Shown: positions 26,517-33,376 of the stretch, in pieces
Position numbering within the stretch: position 1 is the stretch's first letter
Layout of the letters: each line of letters begins with the position of its first letter
Origin: Candidatus Gastranaerophilales bacterium
Lineage (GTDB): Bacteria > Cyanobacteriota > Vampirovibrionia > Gastranaerophilales > Gastranaerophilaceae
DNA: 64,000 bases
Assembly (NCBI GenBank): GCA_944325885.1
Contig: CALVBT010000002.1
Location: 248,001-312,000, forward strand
Direction: 5' to 3'
Program-made: the position numbers and the translations under genes
Notes under the pieces: model-generated
Databases searched by the model: none
Seen by the model: only the letters and a program-made list of their open reading frames with translations
Told to the model about the DNA's origin: nothing

Positions 26517-26942
26517 ATGGCAAAGAAAATCGTAGGAAAAATTAAGCTTCAAATCGAAGCTGGTAAAGCAAATCCGTCACCACCGGTTGGTCCTGCTCTG
26601 GGTCAGCATGGTGTTAATATCATGGATTTCTGTAAGCAATTCAACGCTAAAACAGAATCACAAGCAGGTTATATCATCCCTGTTGTAATTGATGTATATG
26701 AAGACAGAAGCTTTTCTTTTATCGTAAAAAGCCCTCCGGCTGCTGTATTGATTAAGAAAGCTATTAACTTACCAAAAGGTTCTGCTGTACCTAACAAAAC
26801 AAAAGTAGGCAAAATTACTGTTGCTCAACTTGAAGAAATTGCAAAAGTTAAAATGAATGACTTGAATGCAACAACTGTAGAAGCAGCTGTAAAAATGCTC
26901 AAAGGTTCAGCCAGAGCAATGGGTGTTACTGTAGAAGAATAA
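26517..26942 (+). CDS. rplK: 50S ribosomal protein L11
   Basis: A 141-residue L11, part of the GTPase-associated centre where EF-G and EF-Tu act. It has the [22 protein letters not shown]-terminus (only short pieces cited: [27 protein letters not shown]) and the C-terminal rRNA-binding end [28 protein letters not shown] precedes the ATG. It is in the normal order nusG-rplK-rplA, but rplJ and rplL do not follow in this genome segment. Confidence 0.98.
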   Translation: MAKKIVGKIKLQIEAGKANPSPPVGPALGQHGVNIMDFCKQFNAKTESQAGYIIPVVIDVYEDRSFSFIVKSPPAAVLIKKAINLPKGSAVPNKTKVGKITVAQLEEIAKVKMNDLNATTVEAAVKMLKGSARAMGVTVEE

Positions 26943-26944
26943 CA

Positions 26945-27017
26945 AGTGGAAGGGAATGCCGTACGGGGCGTACCTTTATGAAATGCCCGAAACGGATTAG
27001 AACCCGATATTACCACA
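26945..27017 (+). promoter_or_regulatory. Candidate L1-binding mRNA element before rplA
   Basis: A 73-nt intergenic structure. The outer GTGG (26946-26949) pairs with CCAC (27013-27016), with GGG/CCC adjacent. An inner hairpin, GTACG-GGG-CGTAC, lies at 26961-26973. The arms GTGGAAGGGAAT and ATATTACCAC resemble the two strands of 23S rRNA helix 76, the L1 site, as I recall it. A second copy of the first arm precedes rplK. Confidence 0.5.
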
Positions 27018-27030
27018 GAAAGGATACAAA

Positions 27031-27753
27031 ATGAGTAAATTAACTAAAAGACAACAAAAACAGGCTGAAATGCTTGAAGGTTTTGTACAGCCTTCTTCAG
27101 CAGCTGATGCATTAAAAAAATTAAAAGAAATATCTGAAGCTACTGTAAAATTTGACGAAACAGTTGAATGCCATATGCGTCTTGGTATCGACGTTAAAAG
27201 AGCAGATCAACAAATCCGTTCTACAGTAGTATTGCCGGCTGGTCTTGGTAAAGATGTAAGAGTTTGCGTTATTGCTAAAGGTACAAAAGCTGACGAAGCT
27301 AAAGCAGCAGGCGCAGAAGAAGCCGGTGCAGAAGAAGTTATCGATAAAATTGCAGGCGGCTGGTTCGAGTTTGATACTTTGATTGCTACTCCTGATTGTA
27401 TGGGTATGCTCGGTAAACTCGGTAAAGTTTTGGGGCCTAAAGGTTTGATGCCTAACCCTAAAACAGGTACAGTTACTCTTGATGTTGCTAAAGCTGTTAA
27501 AGATGCTAAAGCAGGTAAAGTTGAGTTCCGTGCTGACAAACAGGGTATGATTCACTGCCCTATCGGCAAAATCAAATTCTCTTTCGAAGATTTGATGAAG
27601 AACTATGTTACTCTTGCTGATGCAGTATTGAGAGCAAAACCGTCTGTTGCAAAAGGTGTTTATGTAAAATCAGCTTACTTGACTACAACAATGGGGCCTG
27701 GTATCAAGCTGGATACAAAAAACCTTGCTGCAGAAGTTAAAGAAAACATATAA
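27031..27753 (+). CDS. rplA: 50S ribosomal protein L1
   Basis: A 240-residue L1, the mobile stalk protein that helps tRNA leave the E site and represses its own mRNA. It shows [64 protein letters not shown] and [16 protein letters not shown], all canonical (each shortened here). AAAGGA precedes the ATG. It is the last gene of the unit; a terminator follows 40 bp later, so rplJL are not part of this operon. Confidence 0.98.
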   Translation: MSKLTKRQQKQAEMLEGFVQPSSAADALKKLKEISEATVKFDETVECHMRLGIDVKRADQQIRSTVVLPAGLGKDVRVCVIAKGTKADEAKAAGAEEAGAEEVIDKIAGGWFEFDTLIATPDCMGMLGKLGKVLGPKGLMPNPKTGTVTLDVAKAVKDAKAGKVEFRADKQGMIHCPIGKIKFSFEDLMKNYVTLADAVLRAKPSVAKGVYVKSAYLTTTMGPGIKLDTKNLAAEVKENI

Positions 27754-27793
27754 TATTAAATCTTTGTTTAATATTAATTCTAATATCATCTTT

Positions 27794-27822
27794 AAAGCCC
27801 TCAGTTATTGAGGGCTTCTTTA
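27794..27822 (+). terminator. Terminator after rplA
   Basis: 9-bp stem AAGCCCTCA / TGAGGGCTT with loop GTTAT, then TCTTTAT. It separates the ribosomal unit from the convergent gltD-like gene. Confidence 0.9.
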
Positions 27823-27841
27823 TATTTATTTTTTATTATCA

Positions 27842-27882
27842 AAAAAATCCCGCATCGCTTTTTGTGCAATACGGGATTTTTT
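27842..27882 (-). terminator. Terminator after gltD-like gene
   Basis: AAAAAATCCCG pairs with CGGGATTTTTT around a 19-nt loop. Read on the minus strand it lies 17 bp past the gltD-like stop and ends in a T-run. Confidence 0.82.
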
Positions 27883-27898
27883 GTATTATTTTATTTTG

Positions 27899-29287
27899 TT
27901 ATTTGCAGCAGGCTGATTTTAAATATTCATCCATTGCTTTTGCTGCCCGTTTGCCTGCTCCCATTGCGTTGATAGCATTGGATTCGCCTGTAGGAGCTAC
28001 GTCACCGCCGGCATATACTCCGGGGATAGATGTTTCTCCTGTTTCTGCATTCACAATTATGTATCCTTTCGGATTTGTTTCCAAATCAAGTCCTTCTTGC
28101 TGTGCAGAAGATTGGATAATCGGGTTCGGGCCTGTTCCGAGTGCAACTATTACTGCATCCAGTTCCATTGTTTCTGATTTTCCTGTTGGTACAGGTCTTC
28201 TTCTTCCTGATGCATCGGGTTCACCAAGTTCCATTAAATCGAACTTCATTGCTTTTACGTAGCCGTCTTTACCGATAATTTCTGATGGTGCGTGCAAAAA
28301 TTTGAACACAACGCCTTCTTCTTTTGCGTGTCTGATTTCTTCAAGACGTGCAGGGAGTTCTGCTTCTGTTCTTCTGTAAGCAATGTATACATCTTTGTAG
28401 CCTACTCTGACAGCTGTTCTGGCTGCATCCATCGCAACGTTACCGCCGCCAATAATGGCTACTTTTTCGCCTACTTTGAGAGGTGTAGGTGTAGACTCTT
28501 CGTTTGCGTGCATAAGGTTTACACGTGTCAAAAATTCGTTTGCACTGTATACACCGTTTAAGTTTTCTCCGGGGATGTGCATCATTTTAGGCAAACCTGC
28601 TCCGGAGCATAAGAAAATTGCATCAAATCCGTCTTCTTTCAGCTGATTGATTGTGATGGATTTTCCTACTATAACATTTTTTTCGAATTTTACACCGATA
28701 TTTTTAAGGCCTTCAATTTCTCTGTCGAGAACAGTTCTCGGAAGTCTAAAAGGAGGAATACCGTATCTTAATACACCGCCGAGTTCGTGCAGTGCTTCAA
28801 ATACAGTTACGTCGTAGCCTGCTTTTCTCAGGTCAGCTGCTGCTGTAATACCTGCACAGCCTGAGCCGACAATTGCAACTTTTTTACCGTTGTCTTTTAT
28901 TTCGCCGACTTTTGCATTTGTTTTGTCGCCTACATAGCGTTCTAATGCACCAATTGCAACAGGTTTTCCTTTTATTCCTAGTACGCAATTACCTTCACAC
29001 TGTCTTTCCTGCGGGCAAACACGACCGCAAACAGAAGGCAGCATACTTGTTTGTCTGATAACATCGCCTGCTTTTTCGATATCTCCTTCTTTTATTGCAG
29101 CAATAAACTCCGGAATTTGGATGTTTACAGGGCATCCTTGTACGCATTTTGCATTTTTGCAGTGCAGGCATCTGGAAGCTTCTAAAGAAGCCTGTTCATC
29201 TGTAAAATTGCTTTCTACAGCATCAAAATTTGTTCTTCTTATCTGAGGATCCTGTTCAACAGGATGTTGTCTGTCGACTTTTTCCAT
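27899..29287 (-). CDS. gltD: NADPH-dependent glutamate synthase small subunit / NfnL-like oxidoreductase
   Basis: A 462-residue iron-sulfur flavoprotein. The N-terminal part has two Cys clusters for 4Fe-4S centres (CLHCKNAKCVQGCPV and CGRVCPQERQCEGNC), followed by an FAD site (VAIVGSGCAGITAAADLRKAGY), FEALHELGGVLRYGIPPFRLP, an NADPH site (VAIIGGGNVAMDAARTA) and the C-terminal GVYAGGDVAPTGESN (all shortened). This is the GltD/GltA (TIGR01316-type) family. It can serve as the small subunit of glutamate synthase, or in NfnAB and sulfide dehydrogenase complexes. Neither a large GltB nor a ferredoxin-NADP subunit gene is adjacent. glnA lies 63 bp upstream on the same strand, favouring a role in ammonium assimilation. 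CGGAG precedes the ATG. Confidence 0.9.
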   Translation of the reverse strand: MEKVDRQHPVEQDPQIRRTNFDAVESNFTDEQASLEASRCLHCKNAKCVQGCPVNIQIPEFIAAIKEGDIEKAGDVIRQTSMLPSVCGRVCPQERQCEGNCVLGIKGKPVAIGALERYVGDKTNAKVGEIKDNGKKVAIVGSGCAGITAAADLRKAGYDVTVFEALHELGGVLRYGIPPFRLPRTVLDREIEGLKNIGVKFEKNVIVGKSITINQLKEDGFDAIFLCSGAGLPKMMHIPGENLNGVYSANEFLTRVNLMHANEESTPTPLKVGEKVAIIGGGNVAMDAARTAVRVGYKDVYIAYRRTEAELPARLEEIRHAKEEGVVFKFLHAPSEIIGKDGYVKAMKFDLMELGEPDASGRRRPVPTGKSETMELDAVIVALGTGPNPIIQSSAQQEGLDLETNPKGYIIVNAETGETSIPGVYAGGDVAPTGESNAINAMGAGKRAAKAMDEYLKSACCK

Positions 29288-29350
29288 TTAAGTTCTCCGT
29301 TTTCGTTCCATAACTCACTAAAAAAATTATAATATAAACTAATCATTTAG

Positions 29351-30679
29351 TTAAATGTCTATATATTTTTTTACTTCCCAGGGTGTGACTTGTTTTCTGT
29401 AATCTTTCCATTCTTTTCTTTTTGATTGATAAAATTCATTAAAAATGTAGTCTCCTAGTGCTGCTTTGGATACAAAACTTTTTTCAAATTCTTCAAGGGC
29501 AGTGAATAAGTTTCTCGGCAGAGATTTAATTTTTCTTTGTTTTATTTCATTGCCGGAAAGCAAAAACAGGTTTTTTTCAACCGGAGCAGGCGGGTCAACT
29601 TTGTTTCGTAAACCGTCCAGACAGGTCTGCATAAGCACAGCAAAGGCAAGATAAGGATTCATGCTCGCATCCGGCGAGCGCAGCTCCAGCCTTGTTGCAG
29701 AACCTCTTTTTGAAGGAATTCTGATAAGTGCGCTTCTTGTAACAACTGACCATACTATGTATATAGGTGCTTCATAGTCTTTTACAAGACGTTTGTAGCT
29801 GTTTATTGTCGGATTCAGTACGGCAGTTATACCTTTTATGTTTTTTAATAAAGAGCCGATAGAATATCTTGCTACTTCTGATAGCTGGTATTCATTATTT
29901 TTGTCAAAAAATGCATTTTTATTGTTTTTATCGGAAAGAGATATGTTTAAATGCAGACCGGAACCGTTTTTTCCGTATATTGGCTTTGGCATAAAGCATG
30001 CCTTCAGGTCGAATTTGTCTGCAATGGTTTTTGTTATAAATTTAAATGTCACAAGATTGTCTGCTGTTTTTAGTATGTCATCATATCCGAGGTCAATTTC
30101 GTGCTGAAACGGTGCGCCCTCGTGGTGGAATGCATCGACATCAAGTCCGCATTCTTGCAGTGCAATAAGGATTTCTGCCAGCGTTTCATCGTATTTGTTG
30201 CTGTGATTTACATCGTAGTAGCCTGTTTGTTCTTTTTCTGTGTTTAGAATATTGTTATTTTCATCTGTTTTAAATAAGAAAAATTCTACTTCCGGCCCTA
30301 TTTGCATAGAATAGCCGTATTGTTTTCCGTTTTCTATTACCCGTTTTAGGTTTGAGCGGGGGCATCCGACAAAGGGTGTGCCGTCTGCATTGTGAATGTC
30401 ACAGATAAATCTGGCACTATTTTTTAATGTGGAAATGTTTTTTGGAAATATTAAAAAAGTGGATTTGTCCGGATACATTCTCAGGTCCATTGTTTCGTTT
30501 TCACGAAAACCGCCGATTGATGATCCGTCAAACATAATCTGGTTGTCCAAAATTTCATCAATCTGGTCAACCTGCATGTTAAGAGTCTTTATTTTTCCGT
30601 TAATATCAATAAATTGCAGATAAATATTTTTGATATTTTCTTTTTTTAATACTTCTTTAATTTCTTTATCAGATAGCAT
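29351..30679 (-). CDS. glnA: Glutamine synthetase, type I
   Basis: A 442-residue GSI making glutamine from glutamate, ammonia and ATP. Signatures are QFIDINGKIKTL, MFDGSSIGGF, IGPEVEFFLF, FHHEGAPFQHEID, KPIYGKNGSGLHLN, NPTINSYKRLV and RLELRSPDASMNPY. The size and the QVTPWEVKKY end fit the GSI-alpha group (B. subtilis-like). The adenylylation loop typical of GSI-beta is not seen. A TTG 12 codons upstream could extend it, but that TTG is the -35 box TTGACC; GATAAT ends 6 nt before the ATG at 30679, so a leaderless ATG start is proposed. It is followed by the gltD-like gene on the same strand. Confidence 0.93.
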   Translation of the reverse strand: MLSDKEIKEVLKKENIKNIYLQFIDINGKIKTLNMQVDQIDEILDNQIMFDGSSIGGFRENETMDLRMYPDKSTFLIFPKNISTLKNSARFICDIHNADGTPFVGCPRSNLKRVIENGKQYGYSMQIGPEVEFFLFKTDENNNILNTEKEQTGYYDVNHSNKYDETLAEILIALQECGLDVDAFHHEGAPFQHEIDLGYDDILKTADNLVTFKFITKTIADKFDLKACFMPKPIYGKNGSGLHLNISLSDKNNKNAFFDKNNEYQLSEVARYSIGSLLKNIKGITAVLNPTINSYKRLVKDYEAPIYIVWSVVTRSALIRIPSKRGSATRLELRSPDASMNPYLAFAVLMQTCLDGLRNKVDPPAPVEKNLFLLSGNEIKQRKIKSLPRNLFTALEEFEKSFVSKAALGDYIFNEFYQSKRKEWKDYRKQVTPWEVKKYIDI

Positions 30680-30685
30680 AGAAAC

Positions 30686-30715
30686 ATTATCTGTTATTGT
30701 ATTGTAGTTGGTCAA
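30686..30715 (-). promoter_or_regulatory. Promoter of glnA, possibly leaderless
   Basis: On the minus strand: -35 TTGACC (30715-30710), 18-bp spacer, -10 GATAAT (30691-30686), then GTTTCT and the ATG at 30679. No Shine-Dalgarno sequence is present. Confidence 0.6.
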
Positions 30716-30835
30716 GTAAAGATTCTTTGTAATATTTCGTAATATTTTATATATATTATAGCAATAATTTATCTATAAAATTTTTTATTAGTATAGAGGG
30801 ATATATAGATAAACTAGATACATTGAGAGGGAATT

Positions 30836-30988
30836 ATGAGAACAGAAGAGAACAAAAAGGTTTATTATTCTTACAGTTATGTTACAGCAGTAGACAATTG
30901 TACTGATGTTATTTCAAAGCTGCCCAAAATCAGTATGAAACTGCCAAAAATCAATCTTAGTGAAAATCTTAATCTTGTTTTTTGCTAG
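30836..30988 (+). CDS. Small unknown protein (50 aa)
   Basis: A 50-residue reading frame, MRTEENKKVYYSYSYVTAVDN at the start (21 residues long; motif YYSYSYV is notable), then a repeated KLPKI element: KLPKISMKLPKINL, ending LVFC. It has an excellent AGAGGG ribosome-binding site (GAGAGGG at 30825-30831) 4-5 nt before the ATG, and a promoter-like AT-rich region upstream (TATAGAGG/TATATAG). It overlaps the convergent HicB-like gene by 4 bp. No family recognised. The SD and compact overlap support it being translated. Confidence 0.5.
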   Translation: MRTEENKKVYYSYSYVTAVDNCTDVISKLPKISMKLPKINLSENLNLVFC

Positions 30989-31203
30989 GCTTCAACAAGG
31001 TTCGGTAAAAACTTGTAAACAGGTTTTACTCTGATAGGATAGTCTGATACGTTTTTGTTAAGTATCTGTTCAAGATTTGATATTGCAGCCTTTTCACTGC
31101 TGCCGTATCCGACAAGTTTTTTTATGATGCAGTTTGCAACAAAAATATTACTGCGGTTGCTTTTGTATATCAAAGCCGGGTATTGAATTTCTGTTGTATT
31201 CAT
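30985..31203 (-). CDS. HicB-like small protein (solitary)
   Basis: A 72-residue protein opening TEIQYPALIYKSNRSNIFVANC, then GYGSSEKAAISNLEQIL. This beta-beta-beta-alpha pattern (YPALIYK..., then a helix rich in Ala/Glu/Asn/Leu) resembles the partial RNase H fold of HicB antitoxins. There is no C-terminal DNA-binding domain, and no HicA-like toxin with the double-stranded-RNA-binding fold is seen on either side. A GAAAGG ribosome-binding site precedes the ATG. Three 10-bp repeats lie 31-60 bp upstream. It is either an orphan antitoxin-like protein or a HicB-domain protein with another role. Confidence 0.6.
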   Translation of the reverse strand: MNTTEIQYPALIYKSNRSNIFVANCIIKKLVGYGSSEKAAISNLEQILNKNVSDYPIRVKPVYKFLPNLVEA

Positions 31204-31233
31204 ATTCTGCCTTTCTATTTTATTTAAGGCTTA

Positions 31234-31263
31234 TTTGTTCGAATTTGTTCAAATTTGTTCGAA
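31234..31263. repeat. Three tandem 10-bp repeats TTTGTTCRAA
   Basis: TTTGTTCGAA, TTTGTTCAAA and TTTGTTCGAA follow one another without gaps. The outer copies contain the palindrome TTCGAA. The 10-bp period places each copy on the same face of the helix. The array lies upstream of the HicB-like gene and of the oppositely directed fliO-like gene, so it is a candidate operator. Confidence 0.6.
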
Positions 31264-31402
31264 AAGCTGCCGTATTCAATGTTCTCATTCACTCTATATG
31301 ATTTATCGGCATATTTTTTAGGTAATAAATTTTTTTTGATTAATTTCATTTTTTTAAAGTAGATGTAATAATTCCTTAAAAATTGTAATCACTGCTTTTT
31401 TG

Positions 31403-31431
31403 TTGTGTTAATATGTTACAAAGCAGATAAT
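31403..31431 (+). promoter_or_regulatory. Promoter of the fliO-like gene
   Basis: -35 TTGTGT (31403-31408), 17-bp spacer, -10 GATAAT (31426-31431). The ATG at 31444 would follow a leader of only about six nucleotides. Confidence 0.5.
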
Positions 31432-31443
31432 GGAATTATTGGT

Positions 31444-31950
31444 ATGGAAAAAATATTTTTAACTTTTTATGTTATGTTTGCAGCTGCAAATTCTGCATTT
31501 GCCGTAGATATCCCTGATGTAATGAAACAGGGTATGTCGCAGGAGATACCCGGGATGCCCAGTGTATTAAATCTAGTTATTTCAATGATAGTTGTTATAG
31601 CTTTGATTTATATTACAGGCTGGGTATATGCAAAATTGAATGTTGTTAATAGGGCAAACCTTAATAAAATTGCTTCAAAACAGGATTCTGATTCAAAGTT
31701 TAATATTGTGCAGTCGATGCCGCTGGGTCAGCAAAGATACTTGTATTCAATAGAAATGAACGGGAAGATTCTTCTTGTCGGCTCTACACCCAGTCATATA
31801 AACCTTATCAAAGAATTTAATAAAGAGGATGTTACTTCAAATGTTATGACAGAAGCTGCTTCTGTATCAGATGCTATTGAAGAAAAAGCAGAAAAACCTT
31901 CTGTGCCTTCTGTTAACTTTGAAGAAATTTATAAAAAATATAAGAGTTAA
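31444..31950 (+). CDS. fliO: FliO-like membrane protein
   Basis: A 168-residue protein with a signal-like first segment (residues 1-20, ending NSAFA), one transmembrane helix (about 41-61, VLNLVISMIVVIALIYITGW) and a cytoplasmic domain with FNIVQSMPLGQQRYLYSIEM and GKILLVGSTPSHINLIKEF. This is the FliO pattern (hydrophobic anchor, then LGxxRxLxxVEVxGxxLLLGVTxxxIxLL). FliO helps assemble the flagellar FliPQR export gate. No other flagellar gene is in the window. The GTG at 31405 is rejected as start because it lies in the promoter; the ATG at 31444 opens the signal segment. It is followed 18 bp later by the sugar-acid synthase. Confidence 0.72.
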   Translation: MEKIFLTFYVMFAAANSAFAVDIPDVMKQGMSQEIPGMPSVLNLVISMIVVIALIYITGWVYAKLNVVNRANLNKIASKQDSDSKFNIVQSMPLGQQRYLYSIEMNGKILLVGSTPSHINLIKEFNKEDVTSNVMTEAASVSDAIEEKAEKPSVPSVNFEEIYKKYKS

Positions 31951-31968
31951 TGTTATCAGGAGTAAAAA

Positions 31969-32850
31969 TTGAGAAAAGAAGTTACTGTAGGTAATAAAAT
32001 AATCGGGGATAATTCTCCCTGCTTTGTTATTGCAGAAATAGGCATAAATCATAACGGGTCAGTAGATTTGGCAAAGCGTATGATAGATGAGGCTGTTATG
32101 GCCGGTTGTGATGCGGTAAAGTTCCAAAAAAGAACGGTGACAAAGGTCTACACGCCTGAAGAACTTGATGTTTACCGCCCTAACTATTACGGAAGCACAA
32201 ATAGAGATTTAAAACTCGGTCTGGAATTGAGTTATGAGGATTATTGCATTATAGACGAATATTGTCGTGATAAAAAAATTATGTGGTTTGCCTCATGCTG
32301 GGATTTAGATTCCGTTGATTTTATAGAACAGTTCGATGTCCCCTGCCACAAGGTGGCATCTGCAATGCTTACTGATGATGAGTTTTTGCTCAAATTAAAA
32401 TCTCTTGGCAAACCTATACTGCTTTCTACAGGTATGAGTTCTATGGAAGAAATCAGGCATGCTGTTGATTTGCTCGGCGAGGACAATCTTGTATTGTTCC
32501 ACTGCACCTCTACCTATCCGACAAACCACACTGAAATTAATTTGAGAGTAATAGAAGCCTTTAGAGAAGAATTCAGCTGTCCTATAGGGTACAGCGGGCA
32601 TGAAAGAGGGCTGCTGCCTTCAATTTTGTCGGTTGAACTCGGTGCAAATTCTGTAGAAAGACACATCACGGTAGATAGAACCCTGTGGGGGTCAGATCAG
32701 GCTGCCAGCCTTGAGCCGGAAGGGTTGCGAAGAATGGTTCGTGATATCAGAGAAGTTAAAAAAATTCTGGGCGACGGAAATAAAAAAGTCTATGACTCGG
32801 AGCTGCCGGTTAGAGATAAATTAAGAAAAACAAAAAAGGTCTTGATATAG
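31969..32850 (+). CDS. NeuB-family sugar-acid synthase lacking the SAF domain
   Basis: A 293-residue N-acetylneuraminate/KDN-type synthase, condensing PEP with a hexose or its 6-phosphate. The TIM barrel is complete: CFVIAEIGINHNGS, AGCDAVKFQKRT, MWFASCWDLDSVDF, HKVASAMLTDDEFL, PILLSTGMSSMEEI, VLFHCTSTYPT, PIGYSGHERG, and RHITVDRTLWGSDQAASLEP. Typical NeuB has about 340-350 residues with a C-terminal SAF (antifreeze-like) domain that caps the partner subunit; here the protein ends 25 residues after the barrel. The start is TTG, fixed by AGGAG six bases upstream. The HAD phosphatase gene starts 1 bp later, suggesting a phosphorylated (9-phosphate) product. Confidence 0.85.
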   Translation: MRKEVTVGNKIIGDNSPCFVIAEIGINHNGSVDLAKRMIDEAVMAGCDAVKFQKRTVTKVYTPEELDVYRPNYYGSTNRDLKLGLELSYEDYCIIDEYCRDKKIMWFASCWDLDSVDFIEQFDVPCHKVASAMLTDDEFLLKLKSLGKPILLSTGMSSMEEIRHAVDLLGEDNLVLFHCTSTYPTNHTEINLRVIEAFREEFSCPIGYSGHERGLLPSILSVELGANSVERHITVDRTLWGSDQAASLEPEGLRRMVRDIREVKKILGDGNKKVYDSELPVRDKLRKTKKVLI

Positions 32851-32851
32851 T

Positions 32852-33376
32852 ATGTCTAATATGTACAAAACGCTGGATTTGTCTTCAAAAATAAAACTTG
32901 TGGTTAGTGATTTTGACGGGATATTTACGGATAATTCCGTTTATATTTTAAACGATGGCATGCGTGTTAAAAAAGTCAGCTACAAGGACTTAATGGGTGT
33001 TTCTATAGCTGTTAAAAACGGAATTAAGGTTGCTATTATTTCCGGAGAACAAAGCAGAGAAATTGACTATATTGCAGAAAAATTTGCGCTTGAAGACATT
33101 CATCAGGGTATCAGGATAAAATGTCCGATATTGAATGATTTGAAAGAAAAATATAATTTGTCTGATGAAGAAATATTGTATATAGGCGATGATATTAATG
33201 ATATCGAATGTTTGAAGAGTGTAAAATATGCTGTTACCGTAAATCAGGCTAACTATGCGGTAAAACAAATTAACGGGATACAGATAACAGAGGCTCCTGC
33301 AGGCGATGGTGCATTTAGAGAAGTTATAGACAATATTATGGAGTTAAAAAGACAAGAAGAGAGCAATGAAGCATAA
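32852..33376 (+). CDS. KdsC-type HAD phosphatase
   Basis: A 174-residue haloacid-dehalogenase hydrolase of the KDO-8-phosphate phosphatase (KdsC) type. The nucleophile and acid are D20 and D22 in VVSDFDGIFTDNS; the Ser/Thr motif is IISGEQSRE; the last acidic motif is YIGDDINDIECL. It lacks a cap domain, as in the family, which forms tetramers. Next to a NeuB-like synthase, the likely substrate is a nonulosonate 9-phosphate (KDN-9-P or Neu5Ac-9-P), as in the synthase/phosphatase pair described in Bacteroides thetaiotaomicron; KDO-8-P is the alternative. Its end overlaps the next start by 11 bp. Confidence 0.85.
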   Translation: MSNMYKTLDLSSKIKLVVSDFDGIFTDNSVYILNDGMRVKKVSYKDLMGVSIAVKNGIKVAIISGEQSREIDYIAEKFALEDIHQGIRIKCPILNDLKEKYNLSDEEILYIGDDINDIECLKSVKYAVTVNQANYAVKQINGIQITEAPAGDGAFREVIDNIMELKRQEESNEA

